From NCBI GenBank assembly GCA_017545365.1, contig JAFWOP010000067.1, positions 1 to 64,000 of the forward strand: a stretch of 64,000 bases of DNA, given 5' to 3'. Positions within the stretch are counted from its first letter, which is position 1, and every line of letters starts with the position of its first letter. The translations under genes were made by a program, and so were the position numbers. The DNA comes from Bacteroidales bacterium. GTDB taxonomy: Bacteria; Bacteroidota; Bacteroidia; Bacteroidales; P3. The notes under the pieces are model-generated. The model saw nothing but the letters and a program-made list of their open reading frames with translations, searched no databases and was not told the origin of the DNA. This document shows positions 17,828 through 25,954 of this stretch, piece after piece.

Positions 17828-18379
17828 TTATTTATCCAACAGTTGTTTCAGGGCGTCCCATCGGGGATCGCTCTCTCCCTCACTAAGCTCCCTCACTATC
17901 TCTTCCTCCTCGGTGCCGGCAGCTTCTGACGACTTTTCTTCGCTGAGGTACTGCAGCATCTCGGGGTTGCACTGGCCTTGGGGGTGGACTTTCTGTATCG
18001 GCACGCGGACGGCCACATACTCATACATCCATTGGGCCAGGTCAATCTGGTAGGCGCCTTCGGGCAGGTAGGTGACGTTCTCGTCTTCGCTGGTGTCGGT
18101 GTCGCTGAACTTCACGCACAATTGCTCTTCTCCTTCCACCGGCAGCACCATCTCGCCCAAGCAGCGGTCGCAGACGGTGTAGACTTCGCCTTTGAAGCGG
18201 AAATCGAACACCAGCATGCGCTCGCGACGCTCTAAGATGACCTCAAAATCGACCTTTCCTTCCCTCAATTCCTCATTTTCGAACCCCTCGAAGAAGGTGT
18301 TGTCCAGGGTGTAGGCATAGGTGTACTTACCTGGTTTTAAGCCACTAAACTGGACGTTGGTGTCGATTTTCGGTTTCAT
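17828..18379 (-). CDS. DUF177 (YceD-like) protein
   Basis: A 183-residue acidic protein of the DUF177/YceD family, which is linked to 23S rRNA/large-subunit maturation and found with rpmF. The family core is visible: a CDRCLGEMVLPVEGEEQLCVKF segment and later DLAQWMYEYVAVRVPIQKVHPQGQCNP. An in-frame ATG at 18430 would add 17 residues, but it overlaps a strong promoter (18401-18431), so the start MKPKIDTNVQFSG at 18379 is preferred. The gene is co-transcribed with rpmF. Confidence 0.88.
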   Translation of the reverse strand: MKPKIDTNVQFSGLKPGKYTYAYTLDNTFFEGFENEELREGKVDFEVILERRERMLVFDFRFKGEVYTVCDRCLGEMVLPVEGEEQLCVKFSDTDTSEDENVTYLPEGAYQIDLAQWMYEYVAVRVPIQKVHPQGQCNPEMLQYLSEEKSSEAAGTEEEEIVRELSEGESDPRWDALKQLLDK

Positions 18380-18400
18380 TTCACACTCTGATTGAGTTTG

Positions 18401-18431
18401 CAAAATTACAACTTTTTTCTGATATGGCAAA
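18401..18431 (-). promoter_or_regulatory. Promoter of the DUF177-rpmF operon
   Basis: On the minus strand, TTTG (18428-18431), a 19-base spacer and TAATTTTG (18401-18408) form a complete Bacteroidales sigma-ABfr-type promoter. Transcription would start about 15 bases before the ATG at 18379. Confidence 0.85.
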
Positions 18432-18451
18432 ATATTTTTTTTAAGGGTTGC

Positions 18452-18516
18452 CTAGGATAGCCTAGGCGTTCCTAGGATAGCCTAGGCAATCCTAGGCGTT
18501 TCTAGGCATTCCTAGG
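18452..18516. repeat. CTAGG 10-mer tandem array (7 units)
   Basis: CTAGG occurs at 18452, 18462, 18472, 18482, 18492, 18502 and 18512, exactly every 10 bases. The array overlaps the 3' end of the four-helix-bundle gene, encoding its last residues and its stop codon, and stops 20 bases before the DUF177 promoter. Confidence 0.93.
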
Positions 18517-19151
18517 AGTTGGCGGAGGTGCTGGTTTTCTTCTTTCAGGCGTTGGTTTTCTGCCTCCAGTTCTTTTAGGCGTTGGTCGGCGTTTTCGCGG
18601 TAGCCGGTGCGGGCGGCATGCATGCGCTCTTTGATGCCTCCTTCGATGACGAAGCGTTTCTCCAATTTTTCGAGGTAGGAGGTCATCAGCTTGTCGGTCT
18701 GATGGCAGAGTGTCAGGGCCATGTTGGCCAGTTCCTCGTCGTTCAGCTGCTCGGCGAAGGACTTGTAGTCGCGGTAGTCGTTGTGTTTGCTGCAGAATCG
18801 GCGCATGGTCTCATAGCGGGGGTGCTCTGAATCCCACAGGGGCAGGTTGTTCCTTTTCAGGTAGTCGAGGTAGTCCTCTCGCAGCTCCAGCAGGCTGGAG
18901 CGTGCCACGTTGATGAGCTTTATCTCCATCTCGGAGCTGGTCTTGCCGTCTTCGCTGCCCTCAACAATATTCTGCTTGCCGCTGCGGGCGGCTTGCACCA
19001 TCTGGTCCACCGTGCGGTCGCCGTGGGCGGGCAGAAAGCGGCTGCAGAACACCACTGTCAGCTGGTAGAGGGTGTCGCTCTTGCGGTAGAAGAAAAGGTC
19101 TTTCCAGACGACGGGCTTCTTGAGGATGGTGTTTCTGGTGGGGTATTGCAT
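18492..19151 (-). CDS. Four-helix-bundle (S23-like) protein with coiled-coil suffix
   Basis: A 219-residue protein. Residues about 20-150 (DTLYQLTVVFCSRFLPAHGDRTVDQMVQAARSGKQNIVEG and onward) match four-helix-bundle proteins related to those encoded in 23S rRNA intervening sequences. The suffix-domain subtype is indicated by SSEMEIKLINVARSSLLELREDYLDYL. A coiled coil (LKELEAENQRLKEENQHLRQLL) forms the C-terminus. The last residues LLGMPRNA and the stop codon are encoded by the CTAGG array at 18492-18516. It is probably an oligomeric scaffold, and no enzymatic role is known. It lies between two CTAGG arrays. Confidence 0.82.
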   Translation of the reverse strand: MQYPTRNTILKKPVVWKDLFFYRKSDTLYQLTVVFCSRFLPAHGDRTVDQMVQAARSGKQNIVEGSEDGKTSSEMEIKLINVARSSLLELREDYLDYLKRNNLPLWDSEHPRYETMRRFCSKHNDYRDYKSFAEQLNDEELANMALTLCHQTDKLMTSYLEKLEKRFVIEGGIKERMHAARTGYRENADQRLKELEAENQRLKEENQHLRQLLGMPRNA

Positions 19152-19174
19152 TTTTTTGATTTTTGGTTTTTTTT

Positions 19175-19238
19175 CTAGGATTGCCTAGGATAGCCTAGGA
19201 TGGCCTAGGATGGCCTAGGATAGCCTAGGATTTTCTAG
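19175..19238. repeat. CTAGG 10-mer tandem array (7 units)
   Basis: CTAGG occurs at 19175, 19185, 19195, 19205, 19215, 19225 and 19235, exactly every 10 bases, with units such as CTAGGATAGC and CTAGGATGGC. The last CTAG contains the TAG stop codon of the ATP-grasp gene (19235-19237 on the minus strand). Confidence 0.93.
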
Positions 19239-20380
19239 GATTCTATAGTTTTCTTTTTTAGTTTGCTCCAGTAGAAGGAGAGGACGGGGCGGAGGTCGCG
19301 GCGGTTCCAGAGGTAGTAGGTGTCGGCTTTGAAGAAGTCTTTCAGCCATTGCCGCTTGCTGATGATGCCGGACTTGACGAAGCTGGCATAGTCTTTGGAT
19401 TCGAAGAGGGCGGTGAAATAGTTCTTGGTTGGGGCCAGTCCGTCGATATGGTGCAGGAGGGTGGCCTTGGCCCATTCGTAGGGCAGGTTGATGCCGCCAT
19501 AGGTGCTGGCATAGTTCGACAGGGCGTGGCGGAAGTTGATTTCGAGGAACACCAGGCTGCCGTCGGCCTTCTCGATAAACTCTATCTCGAAGTTGCCCGA
19601 ATAGCCGATGTTGCGTATCAGCTGGGTGATGCGCTGCCGCAGCGGCTCGTCGTCATAGGTGTAGTAGTAGCAGTAGCTGCCGTAGCTGGTCTTGGGGAGG
19701 CGGAAATACTGTCGTTTGAAGGGGAGGTAGACGATTTTGCCGCCGTCGATGGAGAAGCCTTGCATCGACAGCTCGTTCTTCTTCTCGATGTATTCTTGCA
19801 CGAGCAGGGTCTTGCTCACCATCTGGGTGTAGGCTTGTGCCAGTTCCTGGTCGTTGTAATAGACGCCCACGTCGCGTTTCCAGCCGTACTCGTAGGGGTT
19901 GAGGGTCTTGGTGATGACGGGGTAGTGGAGGCTCTTGGGCAGCTCGCCCCGCCTGAGGACCTCGCTGCTGGCGATGGCGAAGCCGCATTCCTGGGCTGCC
20001 TTGCAGATGTGGTCTTTGTCCATGTAGTAGGTCACGCGCCCTTTCTCACCGGCATGGAAGAAGTAGAAGCTCTCTTTGAGCTGGTCGTAGTAGTTGTCCA
20101 GCATGGACTGGTGGTTGTCGTCGCTGGTATAGACGAAAGGCTTGCACTGCTTGTCGGCGAAGGAGAGCAGTGTCGTCAGGCTTTCCTCGAACGAGGGGAC
20201 GTGTATCACTTTCCCCGCATAACGGCTCTTGCCCACCAGGGGGATGGGGTTGCCCTGTAGTACGATGACGATGGGGCGGATGCCCACCTGGCCGAGGCTG
20301 CGGATGATGGAGAGGGCGTTGAGGTTGTCGCCGCAGAGGACGATATGCTTGTGGGCTGCGACTTCGGGAATGGCTTTCAT
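19235..20380 (-). CDS. ATP-grasp domain protein
   Basis: A 381-residue protein with a Rossmann-like pre-ATP-grasp start (HIVLCGDNLNALSIIRSLGQVGIRPIVIVLQ). An ATP-grasp core follows with PVITKTLNPYEYGWKRDV, the adenine-binding LLVQEYIEKKNELSMQGFS and the metal-binding IEFIEKADGSLVFLEINFRHAL (Glu and Asn of the EIN motif). Members ligate a carboxylate to an amine or thiol using ATP. This clade, with a carbamoyl-phosphate-synthase-like fold, often sits in surface-polysaccharide loci. The substrate is unknown. The partner gene upstream (20400) is 19 bases away, so they form one unit. The stop codon lies in a CTAGG array. Confidence 0.85.
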   Translation of the reverse strand: MKAIPEVAAHKHIVLCGDNLNALSIIRSLGQVGIRPIVIVLQGNPIPLVGKSRYAGKVIHVPSFEESLTTLLSFADKQCKPFVYTSDDNHQSMLDNYYDQLKESFYFFHAGEKGRVTYYMDKDHICKAAQECGFAIASSEVLRRGELPKSLHYPVITKTLNPYEYGWKRDVGVYYNDQELAQAYTQMVSKTLLVQEYIEKKNELSMQGFSIDGGKIVYLPFKRQYFRLPKTSYGSYCYYYTYDDEPLRQRITQLIRNIGYSGNFEIEFIEKADGSLVFLEINFRHALSNYASTYGGINLPYEWAKATLLHHIDGLAPTKNYFTALFESKDYASFVKSGIISKRQWLKDFFKADTYYLWNRRDLRPVLSFYWSKLKKKTIES

Positions 20381-20399
20381 GGCTGTACTGTAATAAGAG

Positions 20400-21284
20400 T
20401 TAAATAGCTGCTGCTTTCGACTTGGGGATAAAGGAGCGGAAGAGGTTGTAGAGTGTCTGTCCCAAGGGGTGCACCCATCCTTTGAGGTCTACCACCACGA
20501 TGCCTTTGTATTCGTTGAGGGTGTGCAGTCCTTCGCTCTTGGTCTTGGCGGGTGGGGTGATTTTTTTGACAGGCACGAGCCGCAGTTTCTCGCCCTCTTT
20601 CACCACCCGTTTCAGCCACACCCCGCCGCCATAGGTCTGGGAGCAGTCCTGGGTGGGGCAGTAGACGGAGCCCTTGTACTCGAAGAGCTGTCCCGCCATG
20701 CGGTTGTCCTTCTGTTCCGACCGGATGGTCTGGGAGGGGATGAAGAGTTGCTGACTTTCGTCCCAGTCGTAGACGTCCATGATGTAGTCGTCCTGGCAGG
20801 CAGCGAAGAGCTGTCGTTTGCCCAGCAGGTCGGATATGGCGGCATCCCACACCCCGTCGTTGCAAATCTTCTTGGGTGCGACGAGGCGTTCGTGTTCCTG
20901 GTCGTACTCGTAGATGTCGAGCTTGCCGGTGCGGCAGGTCTCGGGGTAGACGTAGATGGTGCCGTCCTTGCGCAGGATATTGGGGAAGCTGAGGTGTGTG
21001 GGGCATTCGAGGATGATGTCGTATCGCTCGATGGCCATCGACTGCCGGTCGATGGTGAGCTTGGCCACACGTCCCTTGGGGGCGTCGTAGCGGAGCTCCT
21101 CAGCGAGGAGGTATATCTTCTTGTCGGTCACGTCCAGCACAAAGGGGTCGGCGAACCAGCGGTCGCGGAAGGGGTTCTTGACTATCTCCACGTCGAGTTC
21201 CTGATCGGCGAAGAGGGCGTCGATGCCGCCCTTTACGAAGGCGAGGTGCCAGGTCTTGCGGAAGAGGCTGCTTTTCTTCTTCAT
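20400..21284 (-). CDS. GINT1-N-like beta-propeller protein, probable glycan-modifying
   Basis: A 294-residue protein resembling the N-terminal domain of glucosamine inositolphosphorylceramide transferase 1, a five-bladed propeller related to GH43/GH32 folds. Visible features are NPFRDRWFADPFVLDV (the ADP-F motif), YLLAEELRYDAPKGRVAKLTID, LSFPNILRKDGTIYVYPET and a WDAAISDLLGKRQLFAA repeat. It has no signal peptide. Such proteins occur with formyl- or amino-acid-transferring enzymes in polysaccharide clusters. Pairing with an ATP-grasp enzyme suggests modification of a surface sugar, which is inference. A terminator hairpin is just upstream at 21304-21339, so the pair is transcribed independently of mutB. 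Confidence 0.7.
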   Translation of the reverse strand: MKKKSSLFRKTWHLAFVKGGIDALFADQELDVEIVKNPFRDRWFADPFVLDVTDKKIYLLAEELRYDAPKGRVAKLTIDRQSMAIERYDIILECPTHLSFPNILRKDGTIYVYPETCRTGKLDIYEYDQEHERLVAPKKICNDGVWDAAISDLLGKRQLFAACQDDYIMDVYDWDESQQLFIPSQTIRSEQKDNRMAGQLFEYKGSVYCPTQDCSQTYGGGVWLKRVVKEGEKLRLVPVKKITPPAKTKSEGLHTLNEYKGIVVVDLKGWVHPLGQTLYNLFRSFIPKSKAAAI

Positions 21285-21303
21285 GACTATACGGTTTGGG
21301 TAT

Positions 21304-21339
21304 TTTAAAAGGCTGAGGGCAGTGCCTCAGCCTTTTAAA
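21304..21339 (-). terminator. Terminator of methylmalonyl-CoA mutase
   Basis: Perfect 15-bp arms (21304-21318 and 21325-21339, core AAAAGGCTGAGG) around the loop GCAGTG, ending in TTTTAAA. The hairpin lies 20 bases after the mutB stop codon. Confidence 0.92.
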
Positions 21340-21358
21340 TGATATTGTCAAATGATTG

Positions 21359-23518
21359 TTACTTGTGGGCTGCGAGGAGCAGTTCCATCATCTTGATGGC
21401 GCTTTCGCTGATGACGGTGCCGGGGCCGAAGATGCAGGCTGCGCCACACTTGAAGAGGTAGTCGTAGTCCTGCGGCGGGATGACGCCACCCACGACGACC
21501 ATGATGTCTTCGCGGCCGAGTTTCTTGAGTTCCTCGATAACCTGTGGCACGAGGGTCTTGTGGCCGGCGGCCAGGGAACTCACGCCGAGGATGTGGACGT
21601 CGTTCTCCACAGCCTGTTTGGCTGCTTCGGCAGGGGTTTGGAACAGGGAACCCATGTCGACGTCGAATCCGAGGTCGGCATAGCCGGTGGCAACCACCTT
21701 GGCGCCGCGGTCGTGGCCGTCTTGTCCCATCTTGGCCACCATGATGCGGGGGCGGCGGCCTTCGAGCTTGGCGAACTCGTCGGTCATGGCCTGGGCCCGC
21801 TTGAAGCTGTCGCTGTCTTTGGTCTGAGTGCTGTACACGTTGCTGATAAGGTTGATTTTTGCTTTATAACGACCGTACACTTTTTCCAGGGCGTAGCTGA
21901 TTTCGCCCAGGGAGGCGCGCTTGCGTGCAGCGTCGATGGAGAGTTCCAGCAGGTTGCCTTGTCCGCTCTTGGCACATTCGGTCAGGGCGTCGAGGGCTGC
22001 CTGAACCTCGTCGTTGTTGCGCTCGGCGCGCAGCTTGGCGAGACGCTCAATCTGCGCCTTGCGCACGGCGGTGTTGTCGACCTCGAGGGTCTCGATGGGG
22101 TCTTCGTGGTCGAGGCGGTATTTGTTGATGCCGACGATGGTGTCGACGTTGCTGTCGATACGGCTCTGTTTGCGTGCGCTGGCCTCTTCGATACGCATCT
22201 TGGGGACGCCGCTCTCGATGGCCTTGGCCATGCCGCCGAGGCTTTCCACCTCCTGGATGTGAGCCCAGGCGCGGTGGGCGAGCTCGTGGGTGAGGCTTTC
22301 GACATAGTAACTGCCGGCCCAGGGGTCTACCACACGGCATATGTTGGTCTCTTCCTGTAGGTATATCTGCGTATTACGGGCGATACGGGCACTGAAGTCG
22401 GTGGGCAGAGCGATGGCCTCGTCGAGGGCGTTGGTGTGGAGGCTCTGGGTGTGTCCCAGGGCGGCGCCCATGGCTTCGATGCAGGTACGGGCCACGTTGT
22501 TGAAGGGGTCCTGCTCGGTGAGCGACCAGCCTGAGGTCTGACAGTGGGTACGCAGGGCCAGGGACTTGGGGTTCTTGGGGTTGAACTGGCTGACAATCTT
22601 AGCCCACAGCATACGGGCGGCACGCATCTTGGCAATCTCCATGAAGTGGTTCATGCCCACGCCCCAGAAGAAGCTCAGGCGGGGTGCGAAGTCGTCCACG
22701 CTCATGCCGGCATTGATGCCCGCGCGCAGGTATTCAAGGCCGTCGGCCAGCGTGTAGGCCAGCTCGATATCGGCGGTGGCACCAGCCTCCTGCATGTGGT
22801 AGCCGGAGATGGAGATGCTGTTGAACTTGGGCATGTGCTTGGAGGTGTACTCGAAGATGTCGGCGATAATCTTCATCGAGGGCAGGGGAGGGTAGATATA
22901 GGTGTTACGCACCATGAATTCCTTCAGGATGTCGTTCTGGATGGTGCCTTGCAGCTGTTCCTGCGGCACGCCCTGCTCTTCGGCGGCGATGATGTAGAAG
23001 GAGAGGATGGGCAGCACGGCGCCGTTCATGGTCATGGAAACGGACATCTTGCCCAGGTCTATCTGGTCGAACAGAATCTTCATATCCAGGATGCTGTCGA
23101 CGGCGACACCGGCCTTGCCCACGTCGCCGACCACGCGTTCGTGGTCGCTGTCGTAGCCGCGGTGGGTGGCGAGGTCGAAGGCGCAGCTCAGACCCTTCTG
23201 TCCGGCAGCGATATTGCGGCGGTAGAAGGCGTTGGACTCCTCGGCGGTGGAGAAGCCGGCATACTGGCGGATGGTCCAGGGACGCATCACATACATGGTG
23301 CTGTAAGGGCCGCGGAGGAAGGGTGCGATGCCGGCAGCATAGTTCAGATGCTCCATTCCTTCGAGGTCTTTCTGGCCGTAAACAGGCTTCACATCTATCT
23401 GCTCAGGAGTCTTCCAGTTCTTCTGAATATCATGTTCTTTCTCCCATTGGGCGAAGGATTCTTTGTTTTCTTTCGTCGCACGGAAGTCAATCTTTGAAAA
23501 GTCTGGTCTCATTATCAA
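21359..23518 (-). CDS. mutB: Methylmalonyl-CoA mutase large (catalytic) subunit
   Basis: A 719-residue adenosylcobalamin enzyme interconverting succinyl-CoA and methylmalonyl-CoA, as in Bacteroidales propionate formation. The TIM-barrel part includes [28 protein letters not shown] and [18 protein letters not shown]. The C-terminal B12-binding domain has the cobalt-ligand motif [22 protein letters not shown] near residue 600, then a GGVIPPQDY segment. Met3 (23512) is an alternative start. In many Bacteroidales the small subunit mutA lies directly upstream. Here the upstream neighbour is a CTAG array and a Bax-inhibitor-1 gene, so this subunit is an orphan in the window. Confidence 0.96.
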   Translation of the reverse strand: MIMRPDFSKIDFRATKENKESFAQWEKEHDIQKNWKTPEQIDVKPVYGQKDLEGMEHLNYAAGIAPFLRGPYSTMYVMRPWTIRQYAGFSTAEESNAFYRRNIAAGQKGLSCAFDLATHRGYDSDHERVVGDVGKAGVAVDSILDMKILFDQIDLGKMSVSMTMNGAVLPILSFYIIAAEEQGVPQEQLQGTIQNDILKEFMVRNTYIYPPLPSMKIIADIFEYTSKHMPKFNSISISGYHMQEAGATADIELAYTLADGLEYLRAGINAGMSVDDFAPRLSFFWGVGMNHFMEIAKMRAARMLWAKIVSQFNPKNPKSLALRTHCQTSGWSLTEQDPFNNVARTCIEAMGAALGHTQSLHTNALDEAIALPTDFSARIARNTQIYLQEETNICRVVDPWAGSYYVESLTHELAHRAWAHIQEVESLGGMAKAIESGVPKMRIEEASARKQSRIDSNVDTIVGINKYRLDHEDPIETLEVDNTAVRKAQIERLAKLRAERNNDEVQAALDALTECAKSGQGNLLELSIDAARKRASLGEISYALEKVYGRYKAKINLISNVYSTQTKDSDSFKRAQAMTDEFAKLEGRRPRIMVAKMGQDGHDRGAKVVATGYADLGFDVDMGSLFQTPAEAAKQAVENDVHILGVSSLAAGHKTLVPQVIEELKKLGREDIMVVVGGVIPPQDYDYLFKCGAACIFGPGTVISESAIKMMELLLAAHK

Positions 23519-23554
23519 TATTTTATATTATTATTTATTCATTACTATGAATTG

Positions 23555-23562
23555 CAAATATA
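23555..23562 (-). promoter_or_regulatory. -7 promoter box (TATATTTG) upstream of mutB
   Basis: TATATTTG on the minus strand lies about 40 bases before the mutB start and fits TAnnTTTG. The -33 region is T-rich without a clear TTTG, so this is a moderate call. Confidence 0.5.
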
Positions 23563-23595
23563 ATCATTTTTTTTGAAATGGGAAGCTTTTTTTTT

Positions 23596-23645
23596 CTAGG
23601 AATTTCTAGGATTACTAGGATTACTAGTACTACTAGTATTGCTAG
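23596..23645. repeat. CTAG 9/10-mer tandem array (6 units)
   Basis: CTAG occurs at 23596, 23606, 23615, 23624, 23633 and 23642, changing from a CTAGG 10-mer to CTAGTATTG-type 9-mers. It lies between the Bax-inhibitor-1 stop codon and the mutB promoter. Confidence 0.9.
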
Positions 23646-23652
23646 TTATTTG

Positions 23653-24351
23653 TTAATGTTCGCGGCTGAGGAGGGAGAGGAGTCGGATGAAGAGGTTGAT
23701 GATGTCGAGGTAGATGTCGAGGGCGCAGTCCACAGCGTTGTCGATGGTCTTGGGGTAGGCTTGGGACTTGGCGACGTCGTACCCGATGTAGCCCGAGAAG
23801 ATGATGACGAACAGCCAGTCGAAAGCGGCACCTCGGTAGCCGAGCAGGAAGGTGGCGACCAGCTCTGCCACGATGCCGATTAGGAGTGCGATGAGGAGCG
23901 TGCGGCCTATGCCCAGAAACAGCTGGGGACGGATGAGGCCGAGCAGTATCATCGTCGCGGTCACTATGCCTGTAAGCAATAGGGCTTTTGTGACGATGGC
24001 CACAGGCATCCCAGGCACAATCAGACACAGCATCACACCCATCGGCAACACCAGAAGGTTATATCCGAGAAAGCTGATGAACGGATTGTCCGACTTCACC
24101 GAGATGACTATCCCCGCGATAGCAAGGACAAAATACCCAAGAAACAACACCCATGGGCTCATCCCTGCGAGGGCATTGACGATGGGTTGGGTCAGATAGG
24201 CCACCATCAGGGCATTGACTAGGAAGCCCCAAAGCAGGGTGGCACACATGACGGCATTATACGTCCGGGCATCTATCTGGTCGGTAACGCCCGAATTGAG
24301 GCGTTCTTCTTTACGCCCTTCAAAAACAGTTAATGATGATGTTTGAGACAT
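23653..24351 (-). CDS. Bax inhibitor-1/YccA family membrane protein
   Basis: A 232-residue inner-membrane protein with seven hydrophobic segments between residues about 30 and 225. The C-terminal signature GYIGYDVAKSQAYPKTIDNAVDCALDIYLDIINLFIRLL is characteristic of the Bax inhibitor-1/YccA family, which in bacteria includes FtsH modulators and pH-sensitive calcium leak channels. The exact role here is not deducible. It lies 40 bases downstream of the TPR-protein gene on the same strand, with a short CTATAA 9-mer tract between them. Confidence 0.92.
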   Translation of the reverse strand: MSQTSSLTVFEGRKEERLNSGVTDQIDARTYNAVMCATLLWGFLVNALMVAYLTQPIVNALAGMSPWVLFLGYFVLAIAGIVISVKSDNPFISFLGYNLLVLPMGVMLCLIVPGMPVAIVTKALLLTGIVTATMILLGLIRPQLFLGIGRTLLIALLIGIVAELVATFLLGYRGAAFDWLFVIIFSGYIGYDVAKSQAYPKTIDNAVDCALDIYLDIINLFIRLLSLLSREH

Positions 24352-24373
24352 GATAGCGTTTTTTTTATGGGGG

Positions 24374-24400
24374 TTATAGAGATTATAGAGGTTATAGGGG
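24374..24400. repeat. CTATAA/TTATAG 9-mer tract (3 units)
   Basis: TTATAGAGA, TTATAGAGG and TTATAGGGG are consecutive 9-mers in the spacer between the TPR and Bax-inhibitor-1 genes, the reverse complement of the CTATAG type at 13063. The TPR-protein stop codon lies in the tract (24392-24394). Confidence 0.75.
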
Positions 24401-24940
24401 TTCTTCGTTTAGCTCCTCTGCCAGGGCAAAGTATTTCTTTGCGCGGTCCTCGTCGCCCATGTCGCGGTAGGTGCAGGCCAGGTAGTATGCTGCCGAGAAA
24501 TCTTCCTCGTCTTCTTCCAAGGCTTTCAGGTAGCACTGCTCGGCCTCTTCGTAGCGTTGCATATTGGCCAGTGCGATGCCCCGCTGGCACTGTGCTCCAT
24601 AGTAGTCAGGCATCAGCTCCACCACCTTGTCAAAGGCTTTTAGGGCACCTTCGAACATGGCCAAGGCTTGTGGCACGGCCACCTCGATGCTCTCGGGCTC
24701 TTCTTCTGCTTCAGGGTGGGTTTCCAAATAGTCCAGTTTCGCCTTCTCGGAGGCCAGCTCCAGGTACTGGAGCCCCGTCTGGTTGTGAGCCAGTCCTAGC
24801 TCGAACCACATCTCAGCATCGTCGGGAGTGCGTTCCAACTCTCTGATGAGCCGCTGCACATCGGCGTTTCCATTTTCGTAGAGCTGCTCCATACGTTCGC
24901 CGAGCATCTTAATCATTGTGGGTCTGTCAAGTAGTTCCAT
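24392..24940 (-). CDS. Tetratricopeptide-repeat protein
   Basis: A 182-residue acidic cytoplasmic protein. At least three TPR-like units are visible: DAEMWFELGLAHNQTGLQYLELA, then ALKAFDKVVELMPDYYGAQCQRGIALANMQRYEEAEQCYLKALE, then DFSAAYYLACTYRDMGDEDRAKKYFALAEEL. TPR proteins act as protein-binding scaffolds. No partner can be assigned. It is 15 bases downstream of the PurL-like gene on the same strand, so the two are probably translated from one message. Confidence 0.85.
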   Translation of the reverse strand: MELLDRPTMIKMLGERMEQLYENGNADVQRLIRELERTPDDAEMWFELGLAHNQTGLQYLELASEKAKLDYLETHPEAEEEPESIEVAVPQALAMFEGALKAFDKVVELMPDYYGAQCQRGIALANMQRYEEAEQCYLKALEEDEEDFSAAYYLACTYRDMGDEDRAKKYFALAEELNEEPL

Positions 24941-24955
24941 ATTATCGTTCTGTTA

Positions 24956-25804
24956 TCAGTTCTCGTTTTCTATATACTCCTTCACATCGCCATAGTCCAT
25001 GTCGTCAACCAGCACGCGGCCTTTGGTGGCATGTCCGAGGAAGCAGCAGTTCACCCTTGCCTCGCCCAACTTCAAGAGGAAGAAGTCGTCCTGGCTTTCG
25101 GGTAGGGAAACCACGAACCGTCCCGGCTCCTCGCCAAACAGGAAGGCGTCGAGCCTTATCTCGCGGCAGGTCAGTATGTCGAAACCCACCGTCGGATGCT
25201 TCTCGCCCGTGGGTCGCTGCCGACAGCAGGCTACGAGGGTCATGAAAAGGCCACCTCGTCCGATAGGGCGCAGGGTGGTGATGGTGTCAGCACTGAGAAG
25301 GCTGTTCAGTATAAGTCCGATATATTCTATCTCCTCATCCGTTGAGGACATCTTAATGGGCTCCGACACGATATGTAGGCATTTGCGGGCGTACTCGGAG
25401 TCGAGGAATTCAGTACTCACATTGCCCACCATATAGAGGTTCTCGCCACGCGAGAATCCTTTGCCTTGTGTCGCATCAGGACAGATGTCCTGCTCCTTGG
25501 CCAACTCATGAGCCAAGGCGATACAGTCTTTTACTCTCGGCTCCCGTATGTCTTTGTGGGCAGAGTCGGTGCCGGAATAGAGGTATTCGTGCCGTTCCAC
25601 GATGTGGTGCTGCCCTTTCAGCCATCCGTACAGGCTCTGCTGCTTTCCGTTGGCTTCCCACATGGCCAGCAATGTGCTTAGCTCCTGCACCGTCGGCATC
25701 CGTCCGACGATGCACTGCACCTCCTCGAATGCGGGCTGGCTGATGCCCATGGCCTCCACAATCTCAGGGGTGAGGAGCTCTTCTTGTATGGATTCTTCGC
25801 TCAT
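24956..25804 (-). CDS. Reduced PurL-like (AIR-synthase-related) protein
   Basis: A 282-residue protein. The N-terminus (PEIVEAMGISQPAFEEVQ, IVGRMPTVQELSTLLAMW) looks like the linker/start region of phosphoribosylformylglycinamidine synthase. The C-terminal half (TLRPIGRGGLFMTLVACC, GFDI, LDAFLFGEEPGRFVVSL) resembles the AIR-synthase C-terminal domain with its SRGGL and FGExxGR motifs. The ATP/FGAR-binding catalytic blocks in between are missing: full PurL exceeds 700 residues. It appears to be a conserved Bacteroidales derivative that has lost catalysis and may bind a nucleotide or purine intermediate. This is inference. It is not next to pur genes. Confidence 0.65.
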   Translation of the reverse strand: MSEESIQEELLTPEIVEAMGISQPAFEEVQCIVGRMPTVQELSTLLAMWEANGKQQSLYGWLKGQHHIVERHEYLYSGTDSAHKDIREPRVKDCIALAHELAKEQDICPDATQGKGFSRGENLYMVGNVSTEFLDSEYARKCLHIVSEPIKMSSTDEEIEYIGLILNSLLSADTITTLRPIGRGGLFMTLVACCRQRPTGEKHPTVGFDILTCREIRLDAFLFGEEPGRFVVSLPESQDDFFLLKLGEARVNCCFLGHATKGRVLVDDMDYGDVKEYIENEN

Positions 25805-25954
25805 GTGGTCAGTAGTACTGTTAGAATCTATTTTTATAACGAAACAATTGGGATATTATTGTCTGTATACAGCAAGAGGATTTATTTTTAGATGCCTTAC
25901 AATAAATAACAAAAAAGGGCGTTTCTATATAATTAAATTAAAGTAGGCACACCT

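Noticed and set aside
18452..19238. CTAG arrays as CRISPR-like repeats
   Set aside because: The unit is only 9-10 bases with no spacers of 25-40 bases and no cas genes are present in the window.
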